From an uncultured Acidobacteriia bacterium (GTDB lineage Bacteria > Acidobacteriota > Terriglobia > Bryobacterales > Bryobacteraceae), in NCBI GenBank assembly GCA_903851195.1, contig CAINNJ010000064.1:363621-427620 (forward strand): a stretch of DNA of 64,000 nt. The letters run 5' to 3'. Below, piece after piece: positions 56,501-64,000 of the stretch. Position numbers and translations under genes: made by a program. The first letter of the stretch is position 1; each line of letters begins with the position of its first letter. Below the pieces are notes generated by a model. The model was not told where the DNA came from and did not search any database. It saw nothing but the letters and a program-made list of their open reading frames with translations.

Positions 56501-59500
56501 CGCTGGAAGTCGGGCAGATAGTAGAAGGGGATCTCGCCGCGCGGCTGAGAGAACTGAGCGCCGCGGCCATCGATATCGCGAACACTCCGCCGCTGCGCGC
56601 GTGGCTGATCGAAGTGGATCGGCGGAAGCCGGTGCTGCTGCTGGTGGTGCACCACATCGCGGCGGACGGCTGGTCGATGGGACCGTTGTTCCGCGATCTC
56701 TGGCAAGCGTACAAGGCGCGGACGGAACACCGGGAGCCCGGTTTCGGACCCCTGCCGGTGCAGTATGCCGACTACACGTTGTGGCAACGGGAACTGCTGG
56801 GCGAGGCGGACGATCCGGAAAGCCTTCTCAGCCGGCAGCTCACTTACTGGCGCAAGGCATTGGAAGGAGCGCCGGAAGAACTGGCGCTGCCTTCCGATCG
56901 CAGCCGTCCGGCGGTATCGACATACCGGGGCGGATCTGTGGAGTTCCGGCTGGAGGCGGCCCTGCACCGGCGGCTGAAGGAACTGTCGCGAACGTGCGGG
57001 GCAAGTCTGTTCATGACGCTGCAGGCGGGCTGGGCAGCGCTGCTGAGCCGGCTGGGAGCGGGCACGGACATTCCGGTGGGAAGCCCGGTGGCGGGGCGTC
57101 GGGACAGCGCTCTCGACAATCTGGTGGGTTTCTTCGTGAACACGGTGGTGTTGCGGACGGATGTCAGCGGGGATCCGAGCTTCCGGACGCTGATCGGGCG
57201 GGTGCGGCAGACGGCGCTGGAGGCATACGAGCACCAGGACGTGCCGTTCGAACGGCTGGTGGAGTTGCTGCAGCCCGCGCGGTCGATGGCGCGGCATCCG
57301 CTGTTCCAGGTGATGCTGGTGCTGCAGAACGCCGGGGAGCGGGACGAGGCGAACGAGGCGGAGTTCGAAGCGATAGAGGGCCGGACGGCGAAGTTCGACC
57401 TGACGGTGAGCTTCGGGGAAAGGCTGAGCCGACAGGGAGAAGCGGAAGGCATCGAAGGCGGGCTGGAGTACGCGCTGGATCTGTTTGACCGCGCGACGGC
57501 GGAACAGCTGGCCGCAAGGCTGGTGAGGCTGCTGGAATCGGCGGTCAGCGAACCGGACGCGCCGCTGCACCGGCTGGAGATTCTGGGCGCGGAGGAGCGG
57601 CGGCGAATTCTGGAAGAGTGGAACGACACGGCGGTGCCTGTGCCGGACGCGACCTTGCCGGAGCTGTTTGAAGCGCAGGTGGAGAAGACGCCGGATGCCA
57701 CCGCGGTGGTGTTCGAAGACGAGTCGCTGACGTACGCGGAACTGAATGCGCGGGCCAACCGGCTGGCGCATTATCTGAGACAGATCGGAGTGAAGCCCGA
57801 CGGTCGGGTGGCGATGTGCGTGGAGCGGAGCGTTGAGATGGTGGTAGGTCTGCTGGGAGTGCTGAAAGCCGGAGGCGCGTACGTGCCCCTGGATCCAGCC
57901 TATCCGTTGGAGCGGCTAAGCTACATGCTTGCAGACAGTAATCCGGCGGCGCTTCTTACATGCCGGTCGACGGTGGGATCGGCAGGCGCAATGGCTGAGA
58001 GCCTGCCAGTGGTCATGCTTGACGGCAACGAGTGGAAGGATCAATCAGAGTGTAACCCGGATGCGGCTTATTCCGGCTTTACTTCGTCGCACCTCGCTTA
58101 CGTAATCTATACTTCGGGCTCTATGGGAATACCCAAGGCCGTCATGGTCGAGCACGGCGGGTTGCTGAATCTGGTTTCCTGGTACATCGGGGAATACGAG
58201 TTCACCCCGGAAGATTCAGTGTTAGTCGTCACATCATACGCGTTTGACGCTACGCTAAAAAATATTCTGGGATGCTTACTCGTTGGGGGAAGGCTCTTCT
58301 TAGCTCCGAAGACCTTCGATCCGGAAGTAATTAGCCTGCTGATTGCGCGAAATCGAATCACGACGATGAACCTGACCCCGAGCGCGTTCTACTCGTTGAT
58401 CGATGAGGGGCAGGAGGAAATCGGGGTATTGCATAGAGCCTTTCTCGGAGGTGAGCCACTTCAGCCATCGAAGCTACTTCCGTTGGCGACGCCCCAACCT
58501 GAATTTATTAATCTTTATGGACCGACTGAATGCACAGATATCGCTGCATCCTATCGGCTGTCGGCCGGAATTGAGCGATATACAAATCGGACAGTGCCTA
58601 TCGGACGATCAGTCGCGAACACACGGATCTACATACTGGACGGTAATCTGCAGCCGGTTCCGGCGGGAGTGGCGGGAGAGATCTACATCGCGGGAGCGGG
58701 ACTGGCCCGCGGCTATCTGAGTCGGCCTGGCCTGACGGCGGAGCGGTTCGTCGCCGATCCTTACGGCCCGGCGGGGACGCGTATGTACCGGACCGGCGAT
58801 CTGGCGAAGTGGCGGGAAGACGGCAATCTGGAGTATCTGGGCCGTACCGACCATCAGGTGAAGATCCGGGGCTTCCGCATCGAACTGGGCGAGATCGAAG
58901 CGCAACTGCGACAGCATGCGGCGATCAAAGACGCCGTGGTGACGGCGCGCGAAGACGGACCCGGCGGCAAACACCTGGTGGCTTATGTCATTGCGGCTCC
59001 GGGCGTGGTTGCCGATCCGGCCGCACTGCGCCTGCACCTGAGCGCAACCCTGCCGGAATACATGGTTCCCTCGGCTTTCGTGCCCTTGGAAGCCTTTCCG
59101 CTGACTCCGAATGGCAAGCTCGACCGCAAAGCCCTGCCCGCGCCGGAAAGGCGATCGGAACAAGGCTACCAGGCCCCGCGCTCCGCCCGGGAAGAGATTC
59201 TCTGCGAACTGTTCGCTGAAGTCCTCCGGCTTCCCCGTGTCGGCATCCACGACGGCTTCTTCGAATTAGGCGGGCATTCGCTGCTGGTCATCACGCTGAT
59301 CGGTCGGATGGCGCGGGCCGGACTGCGCGTGGAAGTGCGCAACTTTTTCACAACGCCGACCGTGGCCGAACTGGCCTCCCTGGCCGCAGTCACGCAACCG
59401 GCGGACTTCGAAGTTCCCAGCCGGATTCCGGACGGCTGCGTGGAAATCACGCCGGAGATGTTGCCCCTGGTACGCCTGACTCCGGAGGAGATCCGCTTGA

Positions 59501-62500
59501 TCGTCGGCAGCGTGGCCGGGGGAGCGGCCAACGTGCAGGACATCTATCCGCTGGCGCCTCTGCAGGAGGGCATTCTCTTTCATCACCGTATGGGCGGCGA
59601 AGGCGATGCCTATTTGCTGGCGACGCAGTGCAGTTTCGACAGCCGGACGCTGCTGGACGCCTATCTGAATGCCATGCAGGCGGTGATTGACCGGCATGAC
59701 ATTCTGCGCACTGCCGTGCTGTGGGATGGATTATCGGAGCCGGTGCAGGTGGTTTGCCGAAAGGCGGTTCTCTCTGTCGCGGAGGTCGAGCTGGAACCCG
59801 GCGCCGAAGACGCGGCGGAGCAACTGTATGCCCGCTTCGACCCGCGGCGCCACCGCATCGATGTTCGACAGGCGCCGTTGCTGCGAATCCATATCGGTTA
59901 CGACGCGACGCGGCATCGATGGCTGACGATGGAGTTGCTCCATCACCTGGCCGGAGACCACAGCACGCTGGACGTGATGAGGGAAGAGATCGAGGCGCAT
60001 TTACTGGGGCGGGAAGCTGAATTGCCCGCGCCTTTGCCCTTCCGGAATCTGGTGGCGCGGGCGCGTCTGGGAGTGAGCGCGGAAGAACATGAAGCTTACT
60101 TCCGGCGGCTGCTGGGCGACGTGGATGAGCCGACGGCGCCGTTCGGGCTGGTGAACGTGCAGGGGGACGGGACGGGGATTCGGGAAGCCAGCCTTCCGGT
60201 TGGAGGGAGCCTGGCCGAACGCCTCCGGCAGAGCGCGCGCAGGGTCGGGGTGAGCGCGGCGAGCTTATGCCACGTGGCATGGGCGCAGGTGCTGGCGCGG
60301 GTTAGCGGGCGCGCGGACGTGGTTTTCGGGACCGTTCTTTTCGGGCGCATGGAGGGCGGGTCGGGCTCGGACCGTGTCATGGGCCTGTTTATCAACACGC
60401 TTCCGGTGCGGATGCGGATCGGGGAGGAAGGGTCGGAGGCAGGCGTCCGGCGGATGCATGACCAGTTGGCCGGCCTGATGCGGCATGAGCACGCGTCACT
60501 GGCGATGGCGCAGCGCTGCAGCGCCGTGCCCGCGCCTTCGCCGTTATTCTCGGCGCTGCTGAACTACCGGCACAGCGAGGAAGCGACCGATGACGGCGCG
60601 GAGGAGAACAGCCGCGTGTGGGAGGGGATGCGGGTGTTGCGGGCCGAAGAGCGCACCAACTATCCGGTTGTACTGTCGGTCGACGATCTGGGGAAGGAGT
60701 TCCGGTTAACGGCGCAGACCGAAGCGACGGTGGAGCCGGAGCGCGTCTGTGCGTACATGCACCGGGCACTGGAATCGCTGGTTGAATCGCTGGAGAACAA
60801 TCCCGGCGCGGCGCTCCGTGCGCTTGAGGTGTTGCCGGAGGGCGAGCGGCACAAGCTGCTGGAAGAGTGGAACGACACGGCGATGCCTGTGCCGGACGCG
60901 ACCTTGCCGGAGCTGTTCGAAGCGCAGGTGGAGAGAACGCCCGATGCCATCGCGGTGGTGTTCGAAGACGAGTCGCTGACCTATGCGGAGCTGAATGCGC
61001 GGGCCAACCGGCTGGCGCATTATCTGATCGGGCTCGGGGTGGGTCCTGAGGATGTGGTGGGCGTGTGTCTCGAACGATCTCCGGACGCGATCGTGGCTCT
61101 GATGGCAGCGGTCAAGGCCGGAGCGGCGTATCTGCCGTTAGACCCGGATTACCCGCCTGCCCGATTGATTCACATGGTGAAAGATGCGGCTCCTTCGGTC
61201 GTGCTGACATCGGCGAACCTGGCGGAACGCCTTGGCGGCAGTCAAACGGCATTGCTGTTCGACGATCCCTCCCTGCGAGCAGCGCTGGCCGAATCTGCCG
61301 ACCGCAACGTGCAGGATCCGGACCGAACAGCTCCGTTGCATACAAGCCATCCGGCGTATATCATCTACACTTCAGGGTCCACGGGATTGCCGAAGGGCGT
61401 CGTCGTTACGCATACAGGCGTTCCGTCCTTAGCCGGAGCGACGGTAGCCGCCTTCGGTCTCAAGGTTGACTCGCGAGTACCGCTGCTCGCCTCTCTTAGC
61501 TTTGACGTCTCCGTCTGGGAAGTAGTTATCGCTTCTAGTGCCGGGGCGGCGCTGATCCTGCCCCGCGCCGAGCAATGTGCCGGAATTTCGCTTGCAGGTT
61601 TTCTGCAAGACCGGCACATCAGCCATGTGTGGCTTCCTCCCTCGGTTCTGGCGAGTCTGGAGCAAGGTACGAGCTTGTTTCCAGAGTTCCTGGCGGTTGG
61701 CGGCGAGAGTTGCCCTGCATCAATGGTGGCGAACTGGTCTCAAGGCCGCCGAATGATCAACTCGTACGGTCCGACGGAGACTACTGTTTGCTCGACCATG
61801 ACGGTGGAGTTATCCGAGAATGCCCCACCTCCGATCGGGCGCCCCGTGTGGAACACTCGCGTTTACGTTCTGGACGGCAATCTGCAGCCGATGCCTGCGG
61901 GAGTGGCCGGAGAACTCTACATTGCAGGAGCCGGACTGGCGCGCGGCTATCTGAGTCGTCCTGGCCTGACGGCGGAGCGGTTCGTTGCGGATCCTTACGG
62001 CCCGGCGGGGACACGTATGTACCGCACCGGCGACCTGGCGAAGTGGCGGGAAGACAGCAATCTGGAGTATCTAGGCCGTACCGACCATCAGGTGAAGATC
62101 CGGGGCTTCCGCATCGAGCTGGGCGAGATCGAAGCCAGTCTGCGATTGCATTCCGATTTGAAAGATGCCGTGGTGCTGGCGCGCGAAGACGGACCCGGCG
62201 GCAATCACCTGGTGGCCTACATCATCGCGGCTCCCGGACTGGCTCCCGATGCGGTCGCACTGCGCCTGCACCTGAGCGCGACCCTGCCGGACTACATGGT
62301 TCCGTCGGCTTTCGTGCCGCTGGAAGCTTTCCCGCTGACTCCGAATGGCAAGCTCGACCGCAAAGCCCTGCCCGCGCCGGAAAGGCGATCGGAACACGGC
62401 TACCACGAGCCGCGCTCAGCCCGGGAAGAGATTCTCTGCGAACTGTTCGCCGAAGTCCTCCGGCTGCCCCGTGTCGGCATCCACGACAACTTCTTCGAAT

Positions 62501-63429
62501 TAGGCGGCCACTCGCTTCTGGTGATCAGACTGATCAGCCGCATCCGCGCCTCGCTGGGAGAGGAACTCTCGCTCAGAACCGTTTTCGAGTCGCCTTGCGT
62601 CGCCCAACTGGCCGAGTCGATTTCGTTTCGTACTCCCCGAAACACGGCGTTCGAACGCATTTTTCCGCTCAGAACCCGCGGATCGGCCTCGCCCCTTTTC
62701 TGTCTGCCTCCGGCCGACGGTTTGGCCTGGGGCTATTCCGGACTTCTCCGCGAGATTGGTGCCGAGCGTCCGATCTACGGGTTGCAGCCGCCAGGGCTCG
62801 ATGAAGACCTGCTTTTGCCGGAGAGTCTCGACCTTCTGGCGCGGGACTATCTGCGTGTGATCCGGCAGATTCAACCTGCGGGCCCATATTGCTTGCTGGG
62901 CTGGTCCCTGGGAGGAAACGTGGCCCACGCGCTGGCTTGTATTCTGCGCGAAGAGGGGGAACAAATCGGAAGCCTCGTCCTGTTAGATAGTTTTCCCCCG
63001 ATGGCACAGGTTGAAGGAGCTGAAGCCGACGAATCTGTCCTGCTGGAAGGAGTCCGGCAGGTCTTCTCCGAGTTGATCGGATCGGATTTTGTTGGTGCGC
63101 CGGGTGAACCACTCGACTTCGCAGCCATGGTTGAGAAGTCGAGGCACAACGGAATGTGGGAGTTCCGGATTGAGCACCTGCAACGAATTGAGCGCTGGCT
63201 GAGACATGCGCCGAAGATAATGACCGGCTACGTGCCTGCCATGTTTGACGGCGATACTTTGTTCTTTGCCGCCGTCGATGGAGCAACGCGGAAACCAGAA
63301 AGCTGGGCGCCCTATATCACTGGCCAAATCGAAATACATCCGATCGGCTGCGGGCATATGGAGATGGCACGTCCCGGTCCAATCGCGGAGATCGGTCGAA
63401 AAGTGGCGGAATACCTCCGCAGACGGTAA
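50533..63429 (+). CDS. Megasynthase 2: PKS-NRPS, KS-AT(inactive)-ACP-C-A-T-C-A-T-C-A-T-TE
   Basis: 4298 aa. A short coiled-coil-like N-terminus ([23 protein letters not shown]) may dock to megasynthase 1. KS residues 33-455 are intact ([25 protein letters not shown]). The AT (about 555-755) is shortened and its GHSxGE reads GSGLGQ, so the catalytic Ser is lost. ACP GADSL follows. Then C1 (HHIVVDG, ~872-1300), A1 (1307-1817), T1 (LGGHSLL); C2 (HHIAADG, 1910-2357), A2, T2; C3 (HHLAGDH, 2973-3440; [16 protein letters not shown] type), A3, T3; and a thioesterase (4050-4295) with GWSLGG, LLDSFPP and GCGHMEMA for the Ser-Asp-His triad. Three amino acids follow a polyketide unit before release. A-domain pocket readings by hand are D-V-L-H-I-I-Q-I-I, D-A-K-N-F-G-L-D-I and D-V-W-W-A-G-S-V-C; none matches a code I can assign. 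Confidence 0.93.
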   Translation: MNTSQPDQRNLMQDALKKIQTLQAKLAAAEAEKSEPIAIVGMGCRFPGGITNPAQYWSFLREGRDAVTLIPPDRWEIGSRRDADASGPEISPVRHGSFLDNIDEFDPGFFDISPRETASLDPQQRLLLEVSWEALENAGIAPATLAESETGVFIGTTGSEFRDRLPESSLTSGLYGATGTDGGVNAGRLSHIFGLTGPCISVNTACSSSLVAVDLACQSLLQRRCGLALAGGVHILLDPIYHAAFSRAGMLAPDGRCKTFDAAADGYGRGEGCGVVVLKRLSEARRDGDPVWAVIRGSAVGHDGPSSGLTVPRGPAQQQVIRRALRQAKTEPGQVGYVEAHGTGTSLGDPIELRALGAVFAGGNTPLWVGSAKANFGHLEAAAGIAGLIRTVLILRHREIPPHLNFHTPTPHVDWDTLPVRIATQVNPWDAAGRVAGVSSFGYSGTNAHVVLAEEPLPISSASELPPDGRFHVLTLSAKTAPALAELVDRYCEYLTTHSDPDPGDLCYTASAGRDHFAHRLAVVSNSAAGLRRQLTDWRDGRSSGGVFSGQASPAREIAFLFPGETNQSVAGLGDQLYATQPAFRAAMDECVACGCDPKEAGPGWFAFRYSLARLWESWGVRPEAVTGSGLGQYVAACIAGVFSLADGIRLASAPGDRERERILTELKRSRPQIRMISGSAPVAPAGESPDFLEIGPDETDIYEYLLSGAARLYVRGHALNWAAVAGTGARRKLALPTYPFQRRRYWPELNGHVANGHDTSRNDNAVSLPSAAGPDGTLESVRQLVGDLLQMDAGEVAIDRDLIEIGADSLILLELRDALEKRYRLNAGIRQFFEDLNTVTAIWQRIAGGARTEPELETAPVVGDKSRPDRRFPLTAAQRQLWLLAQISAEGSLAYHERVLVQLDGALDAAALAAAMQHVVDRHEALRVRFDADGEFQTAAAELTIETPVYRVAPREVNAWLDAESRRPFDFAHGPLLRAALLETGPERHLLALTGHHIVVDGKSLDIVLSEIAAYYSAAAEGSPMPQLPPCRQFSEYVEWQSEQLRSGAFESQADYWLARTADAPVLDLPSDHPVPADNGFAGGSCARELDPALAEGLRRLARENGCTDAMVQLAAYLAFLSRLSGQDEVMAGMATAGRGLTRSENMVGYCAHLLPIRARIDARRTFVEYLLEIRGVSLEAYEHSDFPYAELLNRMEIPRNTVRPPLIGAIFNTLTLKSLPEMTGLKVEFPANDKAFEHFSLVLDIIEAGGRLVTRWKYASGPLEQSTVERWADHFVTFLGGIAGEPRRQLKHISLLSAGERHKLLEEWNDTAMPVPDATLPELFEAQVEKTPDAIAVVFEDESLTYAELNARANRLAHYLIGLGVGGDDVVAICAHRSLEMIIGLFGILKSGAAYLPLDPEYPAERVAAICADASPKCILVQPGLQSPLTRDGEHKLVSLEADGFDGEPNHNPEPRCLPHQLAYVLFTSGSTGRPKGIGNSHASLRNVLCWMQSLIPLGAADAILQKTTYTFDVSCLEFFPPLVCGARLIMAGPSDHRDPARLIGLIARCGATVIHFVPSMLSTFLDARDLSGCASLRHVICIGEALTAELKDRFRAALPAQLHNQYGPTEAAIIVSGWECGGETGSVPIGKPVANTRLYVLDAALQPVPAGVAGELYIAGAQLARGYLSRSGLTAERFVADPYGPAGTRMYRTGDLAKWREDGNLEYLGRTDHQVKIRGFRIELGEIEAQLRRHPDLKDAVVLAREDGPGGKHLVAYIIAAPGLAPDPATLRLHLSATLPEYMLPSAFVPLEAFPLTPNGKLDRKALPAPERRSEHGFQAPRSAREEILCELFAEVLRLPRVGIHENFFDLGGHSLLATRLVSRVRASLGVELPIRGLFEAPTVAALAPRLRNENAVRPPVTVQLRPELLPLSFAQQRLWFLYRLEGPSATYNIPVALRLPRETGHLALEQAIHDVVTRHESLRTVFPEREGQPWQRILTPEEARVPLEVGQIVEGDLAARLRELSAAAIDIANTPPLRAWLIEVDRRKPVLLLVVHHIAADGWSMGPLFRDLWQAYKARTEHREPGFGPLPVQYADYTLWQRELLGEADDPESLLSRQLTYWRKALEGAPEELALPSDRSRPAVSTYRGGSVEFRLEAALHRRLKELSRTCGASLFMTLQAGWAALLSRLGAGTDIPVGSPVAGRRDSALDNLVGFFVNTVVLRTDVSGDPSFRTLIGRVRQTALEAYEHQDVPFERLVELLQPARSMARHPLFQVMLVLQNAGERDEANEAEFEAIEGRTAKFDLTVSFGERLSRQGEAEGIEGGLEYALDLFDRATAEQLAARLVRLLESAVSEPDAPLHRLEILGAEERRRILEEWNDTAVPVPDATLPELFEAQVEKTPDATAVVFEDESLTYAELNARANRLAHYLRQIGVKPDGRVAMCVERSVEMVVGLLGVLKAGGAYVPLDPAYPLERLSYMLADSNPAALLTCRSTVGSAGAMAESLPVVMLDGNEWKDQSECNPDAAYSGFTSSHLAYVIYTSGSMGIPKAVMVEHGGLLNLVSWYIGEYEFTPEDSVLVVTSYAFDATLKNILGCLLVGGRLFLAPKTFDPEVISLLIARNRITTMNLTPSAFYSLIDEGQEEIGVLHRAFLGGEPLQPSKLLPLATPQPEFINLYGPTECTDIAASYRLSAGIERYTNRTVPIGRSVANTRIYILDGNLQPVPAGVAGEIYIAGAGLARGYLSRPGLTAERFVADPYGPAGTRMYRTGDLAKWREDGNLEYLGRTDHQVKIRGFRIELGEIEAQLRQHAAIKDAVVTAREDGPGGKHLVAYVIAAPGVVADPAALRLHLSATLPEYMVPSAFVPLEAFPLTPNGKLDRKALPAPERRSEQGYQAPRSAREEILCELFAEVLRLPRVGIHDGFFELGGHSLLVITLIGRMARAGLRVEVRNFFTTPTVAELASLAAVTQPADFEVPSRIPDGCVEITPEMLPLVRLTPEEIRLIVGSVAGGAANVQDIYPLAPLQEGILFHHRMGGEGDAYLLATQCSFDSRTLLDAYLNAMQAVIDRHDILRTAVLWDGLSEPVQVVCRKAVLSVAEVELEPGAEDAAEQLYARFDPRRHRIDVRQAPLLRIHIGYDATRHRWLTMELLHHLAGDHSTLDVMREEIEAHLLGREAELPAPLPFRNLVARARLGVSAEEHEAYFRRLLGDVDEPTAPFGLVNVQGDGTGIREASLPVGGSLAERLRQSARRVGVSAASLCHVAWAQVLARVSGRADVVFGTVLFGRMEGGSGSDRVMGLFINTLPVRMRIGEEGSEAGVRRMHDQLAGLMRHEHASLAMAQRCSAVPAPSPLFSALLNYRHSEEATDDGAEENSRVWEGMRVLRAEERTNYPVVLSVDDLGKEFRLTAQTEATVEPERVCAYMHRALESLVESLENNPGAALRALEVLPEGERHKLLEEWNDTAMPVPDATLPELFEAQVERTPDAIAVVFEDESLTYAELNARANRLAHYLIGLGVGPEDVVGVCLERSPDAIVALMAAVKAGAAYLPLDPDYPPARLIHMVKDAAPSVVLTSANLAERLGGSQTALLFDDPSLRAALAESADRNVQDPDRTAPLHTSHPAYIIYTSGSTGLPKGVVVTHTGVPSLAGATVAAFGLKVDSRVPLLASLSFDVSVWEVVIASSAGAALILPRAEQCAGISLAGFLQDRHISHVWLPPSVLASLEQGTSLFPEFLAVGGESCPASMVANWSQGRRMINSYGPTETTVCSTMTVELSENAPPPIGRPVWNTRVYVLDGNLQPMPAGVAGELYIAGAGLARGYLSRPGLTAERFVADPYGPAGTRMYRTGDLAKWREDSNLEYLGRTDHQVKIRGFRIELGEIEASLRLHSDLKDAVVLAREDGPGGNHLVAYIIAAPGLAPDAVALRLHLSATLPDYMVPSAFVPLEAFPLTPNGKLDRKALPAPERRSEHGYHEPRSAREEILCELFAEVLRLPRVGIHDNFFELGGHSLLVIRLISRIRASLGEELSLRTVFESPCVAQLAESISFRTPRNTAFERIFPLRTRGSASPLFCLPPADGLAWGYSGLLREIGAERPIYGLQPPGLDEDLLLPESLDLLARDYLRVIRQIQPAGPYCLLGWSLGGNVAHALACILREEGEQIGSLVLLDSFPPMAQVEGAEADESVLLEGVRQVFSELIGSDFVGAPGEPLDFAAMVEKSRHNGMWEFRIEHLQRIERWLRHAPKIMTGYVPAMFDGDTLFFAAVDGATRKPESWAPYITGQIEIHPIGCGHMEMARPGPIAEIGRKVAEYLRRR
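54451..54619 (+). repeat. A-domain N-flank repeat, copy 1 of 3
   Basis: A 169-bp block covering the A-domain entry is nearly identical to 57610-57778 and 60859-61027, with no length differences. It precedes the divergent pocket-encoding core of A1. Confidence 0.8.
55474..56080 (+). repeat. A-domain C-flank repeat, copy 1 of 3
   Basis: A 607-bp block from the A7/A8 region to the beginning of the carrier domain. It has the same length and nearly the same sequence as 58648-59254 and 61882-62488. Confidence 0.8.
57610..57778 (+). repeat. A-domain N-flank repeat, copy 2 of 3
   Basis: Second copy of the 169-bp block; the following core (57779-58647) is visibly more AT-rich and differs from those of A1 and A3. 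Confidence 0.8.
58648..59254 (+). repeat. A-domain C-flank repeat, copy 2 of 3
   Basis: Second colinear copy of the 607-bp block; sequence resumes near-identity with the other copies right at its left edge, after the divergent A2 core. Confidence 0.8.
60859..61027 (+). repeat. A-domain N-flank repeat, copy 3 of 3
   Basis: Third copy of the 169-bp block, closest to copy 1; the core 61028-61881 follows. Confidence 0.8.
61882..62488 (+). repeat. A-domain C-flank repeat, copy 3 of 3
   Basis: Third colinear copy of the 607-bp block, following the divergent A3 core. Confidence 0.8.
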
Positions 63430-63449
63430 ACCGCGGATCGGCGAACGAA

Positions 63450-63469
63450 CGAAGGTTATGGGACCTTCG
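63450..63469 (+). terminator. Stem-loop after megasynthase 2
   Basis: CGAAGGT pairs perfectly with ACCTTCG around a six-base loop, 21 bases after the stop codon. The following tract (ACTCTTGG) is only weakly T-rich, so intrinsic termination is possible but not certain. Confidence 0.4.
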
Positions 63470-63690
63470 ACTCTTGGAATCGGGTCGGCCGCTGGCTTAC
63501 GGGGAAGAGGTGTTCGTAGCGGAAATGGTTTCGATTCCGCCTCAGAAGCAGCTCCGCGGGCCGCCCGAGGCGTTGGTACTCATGCCAATGTTCGGGCCTC
63601 TTTCGGCTCATCTGATCCTTGACGCATTGACGAATCTCTGCCTCCAGATCCGTGTACGAATCATCTACGAATGGGGCTCTTTCTGGCCCA
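63456..63690 (-). pseudogene. Short coding remnant beside the right island end
   Basis: A minus-strand frame reads APFVDDSYTDLEAEIRQCVKD, EHWHEYQRLGRPAELL and RNRNHFRYEHLF before a stop. Its closing pattern RNH-aromatic-RYE-x-L recurs in the frame that leaves the window on the right (63893-64000), so the two may be diverged copies of one gene end. Family not recognised. The upstream part of the open frame runs through the tRNA repeat and cannot be trusted as protein. Confidence 0.25.
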
Positions 63691-63748
63691 ATGGGGCATT
63701 TAAGGCCATTGAAAAACCTGCAAATTATTGATTCTGAAATGGTTAATG

Positions 63749-63780
63749 GAATCGTGGTTCGAATCCATGTCGGGGAGCCA
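63749..63780 (+). repeat. Direct repeat (putative attR), tRNA-Gln 3' fragment
   Basis: Exact 32-base copy of the tRNA-Gln 3' half at 33855-33886, including CCA. The preceding bases do not contain a 5' tRNA half, so this is a fragment and not a second tRNA gene. Confidence 0.85.
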
Positions 63781-63892
63781 GCTTTTCTGGCAGTCAAAGC
63801 AAAGACTTGGCGGATTGAGTTCTCCCCACTGGTGATTTCGGTGGACTCATCAGTTCGAATGTAAGCGTCAGGGGAACAGCACTTCGGACCGA

Positions 63893-64000
63893 TCAGGCTG
63901 CCCGAAGCTTGGCCAGCCGTTCGTAGCGGTAGTGATTCCGGATATGGCTTAGGAAGTAGCGGCCATGGGATTCTGCTTCAAGAAATTCCCGATACTGCTC
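63893..64000 (-). CDS. C-terminal end of an unidentified protein (cut by window edge)
   Basis: The last 35 residues are visible: EQYREFLEAESHGRYFL, then SHIRNHYRYERLAKLRAA and a stop. The gene extends beyond the right edge. It lies outside the putative right island boundary. The sequence is basic and aromatic, but too short for a family call. Confidence 0.4.
   Translation of the reverse strand, partial: EQYREFLEAESHGRYFLSHIRNHYRYERLAKLRAA

Noticed and set aside
63721..63780. Second tRNA-Gln gene near the right end
   Set aside because: Only the 3' half is present; the D-arm, anticodon arm and 5' acceptor strand are missing. It is better explained as an attachment-site duplicate.
1..64000. 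CRISPR array
   Set aside because: No series of regularly spaced short repeats was found on reading; the only strong repeats are the A-domain blocks, the att pair and the 13-bp tandem pair.

Overview
The window looks like a chromosomal segment of an acidobacterium close to Solibacter/Bryobacter. The evidence is a cyclophilin fused to the TIGR03437-type C-terminal domain that is abundant in that lineage, high GC with frequent TTG/GTG starts, and TAAAAT elements only 5-9 bp upstream of several starts, as expected for leaderless transcripts. This placement is inference from sequence features, not from a database search.

Region 1 (1-22950) is a type VI secretion locus. On the minus strand, from right to left, are tssB, tssC, hcp, tagJ, tssA, tssE and the start of tssF, mostly overlapping or closely spaced. 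In the middle are two effector-like modules. One is a GH24 muramidase facing a lipoprotein. The other is a minus-strand cassette DUF4123 adaptor, PAAR tip, small helical protein, 578-aa candidate effector and candidate immunity protein. On the plus strand are two different tssK genes, tssL, tssM and an FHA-membrane-transglycosylase fusion, with a kinase-lobe-like tail-anchored protein between the two tssK genes. tssG, tssH/clpV, vgrG and tssJ are not in the window and may lie to the left.

Region 2 (22951-33886) is ordinary chromosome: a decayed tyrosine recombinase beside tRNA-Leu(CAA), a Tat-exported class V aminotransferase, a zinc metallopeptidase, a lone transposase-like HTH protein, an ornithine cyclodeaminase homologue, the cyclophilin, a YifB/ComM ATPase, a sugar-utilisation group (binding lipoprotein, ROK kinase, sugar porter) and tRNA-Gln(UUG).

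Region 3 (33887-63780) appears to be a genomic island. The last 32 bp of tRNA-Gln (33855-33886) recur exactly at 63749-63780. Between these copies lie a YhcG-type nuclease gene and a hybrid NRPS-PKS cluster. On the minus strand are mbtH and an unusual P-type ATPase. On the plus strand are an ectoine-synthase homologue without ectA/ectB, an asparagine-synthetase homologue and two megasynthases. Megasynthase 1 reads C-A-T-KS-AT-DH-ER-KR-ACP, with a +1 frameshift in its C domain. Megasynthase 2 reads KS-AT(dead)-ACP-C-A-T-C-A-T-C-A-T-TE. The first A domain has a proline-like pocket, which suggests that the EctC homologue could supply a cyclic amidine, proline-like starter amino acid. The three A domains of megasynthase 2 have nearly identical flanks around divergent substrate pockets, a sign of A-domain core exchange.

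The most interesting candidate system is this island: an apparently mobile NRPS-PKS pathway pairing a lone EctC with a modified proline-type adenylation pocket. Second are the uncharacterised T6SS effector cassette and the duplicated TssK with an FHA-transglycosylase.
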